Of a DNA stretch of 11,186 nt, positions 6,089 through 11,186 are shown piece by piece (within the stretch, counting starts at the first letter, position 1; each line of letters begins with the position of its first letter). Below the pieces are notes generated by a model, which saw only the letters and a list, made by a program, of their open reading frames with translations, made no database searches and was not told where the DNA came from. Origin of the DNA: Acidimicrobiaceae bacterium (GTDB lineage Bacteria; Actinomycetota; Acidimicrobiia; Acidimicrobiales; RAAP-2); contig PLCI01000043.1 in NCBI GenBank assembly GCA_003135595.1, positions 1 to 11,186 on the forward strand, written 5' to 3'. The translations under genes were made by a program, and so were the position numbers.

Positions 6089-6094
6089 AGTGTA
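6089..6094 (-). promoter_or_regulatory. Possible -10 box, leaderless start of GT87 gene
   Basis: TACACT on the minus strand ends 7 nt before the GTG at 6081, so transcription would start at or next to the start codon. No Shine-Dalgarno is present, which agrees with leaderless translation. No clear -35 is seen. Confidence 0.35.
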
Positions 6095-6133
6095 AGTGAC
6101 AGGTGTCGAAATCTCGGGGTGCCGTGTGCGTGC

Positions 6134-7315
6134 CTACGGCGTCCAGCGATCGCCGCCCATCGCGAGCACGGCGAGCGCTGCCATGCACAGCGCAGAGAAG
6201 CCAAGGATGATCTCGAACCACTTCGTGTCAAGGCGAGCGCCGACGACCCCCAGCAGCGGGACGCTGCGCAGGAGAAGCCTGGGCGTGACCCCGATGATGG
6301 GCGACGCGATGCCGATCACCAGCACGCAGACGGTGTAGCCGACCCATGGCGCTGGAGGGTGCGCCCGCAGGAACACGACGAGGAGCCCGATCGCGACGAG
6401 CAGGCTGATCACCTTGACCATCGCGTCCGGATTGGCGAAGCCGTGGCGCCAGACCGCGGCCACGGCGGTCGGCACGCTGCCGCCAAAGCTGCCGGTCTGC
6501 CATCCTGCGCGCTGGGCGTCGAACCACTCGAACGGTGAGCCGGTGTGCGCCCAGAGGAACGCGAAGAACGCACCCACGCCGAGCGGTGCGAGGGCCGGCG
6601 CGAGGAGCGACCGCCATTCGCCGCGTGCCCTGATGGCGAGGTACGAAGCGATCGCGCACGGGACGATGACCGCGCTGCCGACGGGATCGGCGCTCGTCGC
6701 GAGCGCGGCGCACAGCCCCGCAAGGAGCCATCGCCGTCGACGGAGCGCGATCAGCACGCATGCCACGAGCAAGATGGTGAGTCCCTCGGTGTAGACGAGG
6801 CTGAGGACGAGCGCCCCAGGCGAGAAGAACACGAGTGCGGTGCCCCGCGTCGCACCCGACTCGCCGAAGAATCCAAGGAGCAGCCACCACACCGCGACAG
6901 CGGCGAAGAGCCCGACGACGAACGTGATGACGAGGCCCGAGACGCCGAGATCGAACCCTGTCACGTCGTGGGTGCCGCGGATGAGCAGCGGGAGCAGCGG
7001 GAAGAAGCCGAGGTTCGACTGCGCGCTGTTCGAGGAGGACCCCGGGGGGATCGCGGTTACGTAGCCGGACCGCGCGATCGACAGGTACCAAGGACCGTCC
7101 CAGACGATCAGCGCCTTGGTGAAGTGCTCGCGCGCGTTCGAAGCCACAGCCCCGGCGATGAGAAGCACGCCTGCTCTCGAGAGCAGATAGATGACCACTG
7201 GACGTGCCGAGAGTCGCGTGAAGCGCCGCAGGCCGCCCTTCCGAGTCGCTACGTCGTCGAGCTGGACCTCCGGTGCCACGTCGGACGCCGGCGTCGTGTC
7301 GACGTCCTCGATCAC
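6134..7315 (-). CDS. PIG-V/GT76-like membrane mannosyltransferase
   Basis: The product is 393 aa with many hydrophobic segments after an approximately 35-residue cytoplasmic tail. It resembles the PIG-V (GPI mannosyltransferase 2) family and its bacterial relatives: WDGPWYLSIARSGY near residues 72-85 with the probable catalytic Asp73, FFPLLPLLIR near 104-113, and YTEGLTILLVACVLIALRRRRWLLAGLCAALAT in the middle. Such enzymes are GT-C transferases using a lipid-linked mannose donor on the outer membrane face. Bacteria lack GPI anchors, so the substrate is probably a cell-envelope glycolipid or glycoprotein. The start is GTG 7315; the nearest purine-rich stretch (AGGAA) is about 17 nt away, so the start is only moderately certain. 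It precedes the GT87 gene by 52 bp and the two probably form an operon. Other GT-C families remain possible. Confidence 0.8.
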   Translation of the reverse strand: MIEDVDTTPASDVAPEVQLDDVATRKGGLRRFTRLSARPVVIYLLSRAGVLLIAGAVASNAREHFTKALIVWDGPWYLSIARSGYVTAIPPGSSSNSAQSNLGFFPLLPLLIRGTHDVTGFDLGVSGLVITFVVGLFAAVAVWWLLLGFFGESGATRGTALVFFSPGALVLSLVYTEGLTILLVACVLIALRRRRWLLAGLCAALATSADPVGSAVIVPCAIASYLAIRARGEWRSLLAPALAPLGVGAFFAFLWAHTGSPFEWFDAQRAGWQTGSFGGSVPTAVAAVWRHGFANPDAMVKVISLLVAIGLLVVFLRAHPPAPWVGYTVCVLVIGIASPIIGVTPRLLLRSVPLLGVVGARLDTKWFEIILGFSALCMAALAVLAMGGDRWTP

Positions 7316-7472
7316 CGCGGGCGGCCGTTCCTGCGTGGACCCCGAACAGGCGTCTGGGTGAGTATCCGGAGCACTGGAAGTCGTGGGGCACGCGCGGCAG
7401 TCGGGCGCCGAGCGGCGTGAAAAACTATCGCGCGCCCCGAGAATCCGTCGGCGAGTCGCGAGGCGTCGACGG

Positions 7473-7631
7473 CTAGTTCGCGGCGACAGGTGCGGTCAGG
7501 TGCGGCTGCGCCGGATTCGTCAGCCACGCTCGCGCCTCGCACAGTCGCACGATTGTCTCGCCCGTCGCCTTCGCGGCGATCGCGTCGAGGATGCGCTGGT
7601 CGAGTGCCTCGATGAGCTCCTGGACATCCAT
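7473..7631 (-). CDS. Small hypothetical protein, 52 aa
   Basis: ATG 7631 has GGAGG 10 nt upstream, so the start is well placed. The product begins MDVQELIEALDQRILDAIAAKATGE and reads as two amphipathic helices with a short polar tail (NPAQPHLTAPVAAN); no membrane segment or cysteine cluster is present apart from one Cys. I do not recognise the family. It lies between thiS and the glycosyltransferase pair on the same strand, 73 bp after thiS, beyond a hairpin. A frame on the same strand covering this region (7312-7683) has no protein-like character. Confidence 0.62.
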   Translation of the reverse strand: MDVQELIEALDQRILDAIAAKATGETIVRLCEARAWLTNPAQPHLTAPVAAN

Positions 7632-7661
7632 GCCCCATTGACCTCCGTCGTTTCTCAAGCA

Positions 7662-7679
7662 GCGCGGCCCAGGCCGCGC
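7662..7679 (-). terminator. Hairpin between thiS and the small gene
   Basis: GCGCGGCC (7662-7669) and GGCCGCGC (7672-7679) form a perfect 8-bp GC-only inverted repeat with a 2-base centre (7 bp with a 4-base loop in RNA). It lies 26 bp beyond the thiS stop. There is no T-tract on the minus strand, so termination would be of the tail-less type found in high-GC bacteria, or the stem only separates the two messages. Confidence 0.4.
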
Positions 7680-7704
7680 ACAAACCTAGTGGGAGTGCAA
7701 CCCT

Positions 7705-7905
7705 TCACCCTCCGGCGGCCGCCGCGAGCACCTCGACCTGTGCTCCCTCGGCGAGAGGGGTCGTGGCCCACCTCGAGCGAGGCACGATCTCGCGATCAAG
7801 GGACACCGCGACGCCTCGCCGCTCGATGCCAAGCGCCGCGATGACGTCGTCGACGGTCGTCGGCGACTCGAACTCGACGTCCTCGCCGTTCAACGTCACG
7901 CGCAC
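7705..7905 (-). CDS. thiS: Sulfur carrier protein ThiS
   Basis: The product is 66 aa, the normal size for ThiS, with a beta-grasp fold pattern (MRVTLNGEDVEF, TTVDDVIAALGI, GVAVSLDREIVPRSRWATTPLAEG, AQVEVLAAAAGG). It ends in the essential Gly-Gly, whose C-terminus is adenylated and converted to a thiocarboxylate to donate sulfur to thiazole synthase ThiG in thiamin synthesis. The start GTG 7905 overlaps the 3' end of thiO by 10 bp, so the two are translationally coupled. thiG and the activating enzyme are not in the window. Confidence 0.95.
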   Translation of the reverse strand: MRVTLNGEDVEFESPTTVDDVIAALGIERRGVAVSLDREIVPRSRWATTPLAEGAQVEVLAAAAGG

Positions 7906-8990
7906 GACGCTCGCCTCACGATGGTGGCGATCGTTGCGGCAGCGAGCGGCGCCAGCAGGACGCCGTTGCGGTAGTGACCAACCGCCGCGATGACGCGCTC
8001 GTCGCGCAGCGCGCCGACAAAGGGCAGGTGGTCGGTCGTCGCGGGACGAAGCCCGACGCTTGCCTCGTCGAAGCTGAGCTCGTCGACACCGGGGAAGACC
8101 AGTCGTGCCGCATCAAGCAGCCGATGCACGCCGCCCGCGAGCGCGATCGCACGATGTCCCTGCTCCTCGCTCGTCGCCCCGATCACTATCGAGCCGTCCT
8201 CTCGAGGCACGAGGTAGCAAGCCGCGGAGTTCACGAGGGCTCGAATCGGCCCCTTCGGAATGGCGATCCCCTCGACCGCGCCCAGTCTGAGCGTGACCCC
8301 TCGGACCGGGCGCACGACCGGGAGGCCTAGTGCCTCCGTGCCGGCGATTGGCGACGTTGCCCCGGTTGCAAGGACGCACACGTCGCAGCGGACGTCGCCC
8401 ACGCGCTCTAAGCCAAGTCGGAGCCCTCGTGGTTCCAGGTCGACGCGCGAGCAGCGGTCCTCGATGATCCGTACGCCCAGTGCCTTGAGCGCCTCGAGCA
8501 GCGCCGCGACGAGCCGGCGGTTGTCGACGCTGTGGTCGCCTGGGAGCAGCCATGCACTGCGAAGCGACGCTGCGAGCGACGGCTCACGCTCCGCAAGCTC
8601 GTCGCCATCCAGCTGCTCGACCACGATGCCAGCTGACCGCAGCGACTTGACCGTTCGCGTGACGTCTCTCGCGTCACTCGGGGTCGCGCCGACGAGCACC
8701 GACCCCGTCTGGCGGTACTCGACGACGGAACCGCTCGCCTCGCCGACTCGCGCAGCAAAGCTCGGCCAGAGTGCCGCGGCGTCCGCAAGGTCCTGGAGGA
8801 GCCGCTCCTCGCCCGGTGCGACCTCGGACGCGGGTGCGAGCATGCCCGCGGCCGCCCAGGAGGCACCGTGACCGGGTGCGGGGTCGATCACGACGACGTC
8901 GATGCCCTCGCTTGCGAGCTCGAAGGCGATCGACATGCCAATCACGCCGCCTCCGACGACGCCGACCGACTCGACTCGCGTGGAGCCCAC
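7896..8990 (-). CDS. thiO: Glycine oxidase ThiO
   Basis: The product is a 364-aa FAD-dependent amino-acid oxidase of the DAO family. It oxidises glycine with oxygen to the imine (dehydroglycine), which ThiG uses to build the thiazole ring of thiamin in aerobic bacteria. Seen: dinucleotide-binding start VGVVGGGVIGMSIAFELA with VVVID (about 9-36); the ThiO-typical GASWAAAGMLAP (about 42-53); central VCVLATGA; SVGLRPATTDHLPFVG and the C-terminal GHYRNGVLLAP, a strong family mark. GTG 8990 starts the frame just before the FAD motif; a TAGGCT box 6 nt upstream suggests a leaderless message. It overlaps thiS by 10 bp. No TPP riboswitch consensus was found in the 170-bp upstream gap. Confidence 0.95.
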   Translation of the reverse strand: MGSTRVESVGVVGGGVIGMSIAFELASEGIDVVVIDPAPGHGASWAAAGMLAPASEVAPGEERLLQDLADAAALWPSFAARVGEASGSVVEYRQTGSVLVGATPSDARDVTRTVKSLRSAGIVVEQLDGDELAEREPSLAASLRSAWLLPGDHSVDNRRLVAALLEALKALGVRIIEDRCSRVDLEPRGLRLGLERVGDVRCDVCVLATGATSPIAGTEALGLPVVRPVRGVTLRLGAVEGIAIPKGPIRALVNSAACYLVPREDGSIVIGATSEEQGHRAIALAGGVHRLLDAARLVFPGVDELSFDEASVGLRPATTDHLPFVGALRDERVIAAVGHYRNGVLLAPLAAATIATIVRRASCA

Positions 8991-8996
8991 GCGGCG

Positions 8997-9002
8997 AGCC
9001 TA
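8997..9002 (-). promoter_or_regulatory. Possible -10 box, leaderless start of thiO
   Basis: TAGGCT on the minus strand ends 6 nt before GTG 8990. No Shine-Dalgarno lies between. A weak TTCTTC stands at about -35 spacing (9020-9025). Initiation would fall at the start codon, as for many actinobacterial genes. Confidence 0.35.
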
Positions 9003-9117
9003 CGGGTGCGTGGTCAGAAGAAGAACTCTCTCCAAGTCGTCGAGTGGCGCTGCCGACCACGCGTCGCATGCGAGTCTCGCGCGTCGTAGCGTCCACCATC
9101 TCCCGAGCGGCCGTAAC

Positions 9118-9123
9118 TACGAT
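9118..9123 (+). promoter_or_regulatory. Possible -10 box upstream of the 9163 gene
   Basis: TACGAT fits the TAnnnT consensus and lies 39 bases before GTG 9163, with the ribosome-binding site AAGGGGG between. No convincing -35 is seen. The gap 8991-9162 is shared with the divergent thiO. Confidence 0.35.
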
Positions 9124-9162
9124 CGTCCTGTCGGAAGGCGATGCCGGTCGAAGGGGGTGACG

Positions 9163-9912
9163 GTGTCGGGTCAAGGCTCTGCAGCGATCACCTCGCCCCT
9201 ACGTCACGAGCCCCGTCGGTGGCCGTCGGCGCTGGTGGCCACTGCCGTCGTCAGCGCGCTCGCGCTCACCGGCTTGCTCGTCTTCCAGGACCGTGAGAAT
9301 GCCGATGCCGCGTCATCGGCGCGCGCGAACACAGCCCGTGACGCCGTTGCCTTCGAAAGCCTCCAGCAGGTCTCGGGCTCGATCGTGCTCGCGAGTTCCC
9401 TGCGGCGCGCCGGGATACTCGGGCTCCAGCGAATCGGCGTCAGGGACTTCCAGTCCCTCGTCGTGGGCCCGCTCGGGGGCATCGTCGTCGCCACGCCGAG
9501 CCAGTGGACGCTCGCCCTTGGGGGAGGGTGGGCCTGCATGTCGTTGGCCCAGGTCAAGGGTTGGCGCCCTCCGAGCGTCACGAGAGGCGTGTGCAGTGGC
9601 GCGCCCATCGTGCGCACGCCGTCGGTCTCAGCCGCCGCGCTCGACGGCGCCGTGCAGCACATCGAGCGCCAGCAGCGCGCCGCGCTCGATGCCGCATTGG
9701 TCGCCGCGGCGATCCCGTCAACCTCGCGGGGCTCCGACGCGCGCTTCTCGCTCCGCTCGCTCGCGGACCACTTCCGCCGACTCGACCACGTCGACTTCCG
9801 AGCCCAGGTGACGCCGAGCGGCGTGACGGTGATGTCGAAGTCCTCCGTGGCTTGCGTGCGGCCGACCTCGACCGCCCAGTCCGTGCGCATCGTGCTCGGA
9901 CCCTGCACGTGA
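9163..9912 (+). CDS. Membrane-anchored exported protein with four cysteines, unknown function
   Basis: The product is 249 aa. GTG 9163 is preceded by AAGGGGG 5 nt upstream; GTG 9157 is an alternative. A basic N-terminus (HEPRR) is followed by one hydrophobic segment (about 22-41), then a helical Ala/Ser/Arg-rich stretch and a beta-rich domain. Four cysteines are visible: GGWACMS (125), RGVCSG (144), SVACVR (231) and GPC (248), probably two disulfides. The layout of an N-terminal hydrophobic helix, extended helix and disulfide-bearing globular part recalls type IV pilin-like or competence pseudopilin proteins, but the canonical prepilin cleavage motif with Glu at +5 is not evident, so I do not assign that function. 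It is divergent from thiO and 45 bp ahead of the acyl-CoA ligase gene. Confidence 0.68.
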   Translation: MSGQGSAAITSPLRHEPRRWPSALVATAVVSALALTGLLVFQDRENADAASSARANTARDAVAFESLQQVSGSIVLASSLRRAGILGLQRIGVRDFQSLVVGPLGGIVVATPSQWTLALGGGWACMSLAQVKGWRPPSVTRGVCSGAPIVRTPSVSAAALDGAVQHIERQQRAALDAALVAAAIPSTSRGSDARFSLRSLADHFRRLDHVDFRAQVTPSGVTVMSKSSVACVRPTSTAQSVRIVLGPCT

Positions 9913-9932
9913 GGAGCCCCGTCCCCACTCGA

Positions 9933-9938
9933 TAGCAT
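9933..9938 (+). promoter_or_regulatory. Possible -10 box of the acyl-CoA ligase gene
   Basis: TAGCAT lies 20 bases before ATG 9958, leaving a short leader with the GGAGG ribosome-binding site at 9948-9952. No good -35 is seen, and read-through from the upstream gene is also possible. Confidence 0.25.
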
Positions 9939-9957
9939 CGCCGCCTTGGAGGGGACC

Positions 9958-11186
9958 ATGCGCAGCACCATGCAGGACGGCCCGCTGCTGATCAGCGGGA
10001 TCGTGCGACACGGGTCGTGGCTGTACCACGACAAGCAGGTGATCACCTGCGAGGTCGACGGCTATCGCACGGCTTCGATCGGGACGATCGTCGAGCGCGC
10101 CGAGCGGCTCGCGCATGGCCTGCGCCACCTGGGCATCGGGGAGGGCGACCGGGTCGGGACGTTCTGCTGGAACAACCAGGAGCACCTCGAGGCCTACCTC
10201 GCGGTCCCCTCGATGGGCGCGGTGCTGCACACGCTCAACATCCGCCTGTTCCCCGAGCAGCTCAGCTACGTGATCAACCATGCCGGGGACAAGGTCATCA
10301 TCGTCGACGCCTCGCTGATCCCGGTCCTCGCCAAGGTTCGCGCCGAGCTCACGACGGTCGAGACCTTCATCGTGCGGGGCGACGGCGACACCGGGGCTCT
10401 GGGCGAGACGATCGACTACGAGCAGCTGCTCGCCGCCCAGCGCCCCGGGTTCGAGTGGCCCGACCTCGACGAGCGTGCGCCCGCGGCCATGTGCTACACG
10501 TCGGGCACCACCGGCAACCCGAAGGGCGTCGTCTACTCGCATCGCTCGACGTGGCTCCACTCGCTCGCGGCGACGTCGGCAAACGCGCTCGGCTACTCGG
10601 AGCGCGACCGGTGCCTGCTCATCGTGCCGATGTTCCACGCGAACGGCTGGGGCGCGCCCTACACCGCGCTCATGGCGGGCGCCGAGCTCGTGCTGCCCCA
10701 ACACCTCCTGCAGGGCGCGCCGCTCATCAAGATCATCGCGGACACGCGTCCGACCCTCGCGCTCGGGGTCCCCACGATCTGGAACGACCTCGTTGCCGCC
10801 TCGGCGTCGACGCCCGCGGACCTCTCCTCGCTGCGCGCCGTGCTGGCGGGCGGCTCGGCGGTGCCGCGGGCGCTCATCGAGACGTTCCGCGACAAGTTCG
10901 GCGTGCAGATCGTCCAGGGCTGGGGGATGACCGAGACGAGCCCGCTCGCCGCGGTCTCGATCCCGCCCGCGGGCACCCCCGAGGACCAGGCCATCGAGTT
11001 CCAGGTGAAGGCGGGCCGGATCGTGGCGGGCGTCGAGATCCGCATCTGCGACGGGGACGGCCAGGAGCTGCCGCGCGATGGCGAGGCGGTGGGGGAGATC
11101 GAGGTGCGAGGCCCGTGGATCACCGCGTCGTACTACGCGTCGGACGATCCCGAGAAGTTCCACGACGGGTGGCTGCGCACCGGCGA
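9958..11186 (+). CDS. Fatty-acid-CoA ligase (AMP-forming), 3' end beyond window
   Basis: The frame is open from ATG 9958 to the window end (409 residues), so the C-terminal domain is missing. It belongs to the ANL adenylating superfamily: it activates a fatty acid with ATP to the acyl-adenylate and then transfers it to CoA. Seen: the P-loop YTSGTTGNPKG at residues 180-190, PMFHANGWGAPYTALMAGAELVLP downstream, LGVPTIWNDLV, AVLAGGSAVP, the A5 motif GWGMTETSP at about 321-329, and GEIEVRGPWI before the edge; the TGD motif would start at the last base. The PMFHANGWG segment resembles the Thermus long-chain acyl-CoA synthetase group, so a medium/long-chain acid is likely. GGAGG at 9948-9952 supports ATG 9958; a second ATG at 9970 is less well placed. 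Confidence 0.93.
   Translation, partial: MRSTMQDGPLLISGIVRHGSWLYHDKQVITCEVDGYRTASIGTIVERAERLAHGLRHLGIGEGDRVGTFCWNNQEHLEAYLAVPSMGAVLHTLNIRLFPEQLSYVINHAGDKVIIVDASLIPVLAKVRAELTTVETFIVRGDGDTGALGETIDYEQLLAAQRPGFEWPDLDERAPAAMCYTSGTTGNPKGVVYSHRSTWLHSLAATSANALGYSERDRCLLIVPMFHANGWGAPYTALMAGAELVLPQHLLQGAPLIKIIADTRPTLALGVPTIWNDLVAASASTPADLSSLRAVLAGGSAVPRALIETFRDKFGVQIVQGWGMTETSPLAAVSIPPAGTPEDQAIEFQVKAGRIVAGVEIRICDGDGQELPRDGEAVGEIEVRGPWITASYYASDDPEKFHDGWLRTG

Noticed and set aside
6228..7391. 387-aa minus-strand frame overlapping the PIG-V-like gene
   Set aside because: It is Arg-rich and not membrane-like; the competing frame has clear transmembrane and family motifs.
8991..9162. TPP riboswitch upstream of thiO
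   Set aside because: On the minus strand I found no CTGAGA/ACCTGA-type conserved boxes or the expected helices, and the short distance fits a leaderless message.
9718..11163. 481-aa open frame on the minus strand
   Set aside because: It lies opposite the clearly recognisable acyl-CoA ligase and has the Arg/Asp/His-rich, low-complexity look of antisense frames in high-GC genes.
1..11186. CRISPR array, rRNA or insertion sequence
   Set aside because: No regularly spaced repeat series, no rRNA-like sequence and no transposase frame with terminal inverted repeats was seen.

Overview
The window is high-GC bacterial DNA, most likely from an actinomycete. GTG starts are common, several starts look leaderless (a TAnnnT box 6-7 nt before GTG), arginine/alanine-rich proteins are frequent, and a thiO-thiS pair, a GT87 mannosyltransferase and an actinobacterial-type acyl-CoA ligase are present. 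Acidimicrobiia or a related deep actinobacterial lineage is a guess; nothing here fixes the genus.

Left part (1 to about 4630): a small integrative element of about 4.6 kb sitting in a tRNA-Pro(GGG) gene. The first 24 bases repeat exactly at 4607-4630, inside an intact minus-strand tRNA-Pro, so the left copy is a displaced 3' piece of that tRNA and the two copies are the attachment repeats. A near-identical 24-bp direct repeat (22/24) lies inside each end (127-150 and 4515-4538). Each copy holds two GCTATCA boxes 11 bp apart, as expected of integrase arm-type sites. In the middle is a complete tyrosine recombinase with all catalytic residues. The cargo is a short YtrA-type GntR regulator, a divergent membrane-anchored protein, and two further exported or anchored proteins of unknown function. 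No replication, conjugation, phage structural or restriction genes are visible.

Right part (4664-11186): chromosome. On the minus strand, reading toward the tRNA, are two multi-membrane-span GT-C type sugar transferases in tandem, one resembling PIG-V/GT76 and one GT87. Upstream of these lie a 52-aa small protein, thiS and thiO; thiO and thiS overlap and provide the dehydroglycine and the sulfur carrier for the thiamin thiazole, but thiG is not in view. Divergent from thiO on the plus strand is a membrane-anchored exported protein with four cysteines. It is followed by the 5' two-thirds or more of a fatty-acid-CoA ligase, which runs off the window.

The most notable item is the minimal tRNA-Pro element: an integrase with paired arm and core sites carrying only a regulator and three unrecognised cell-surface-type proteins. 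Functions of these cargo proteins cannot be read from the sequence.
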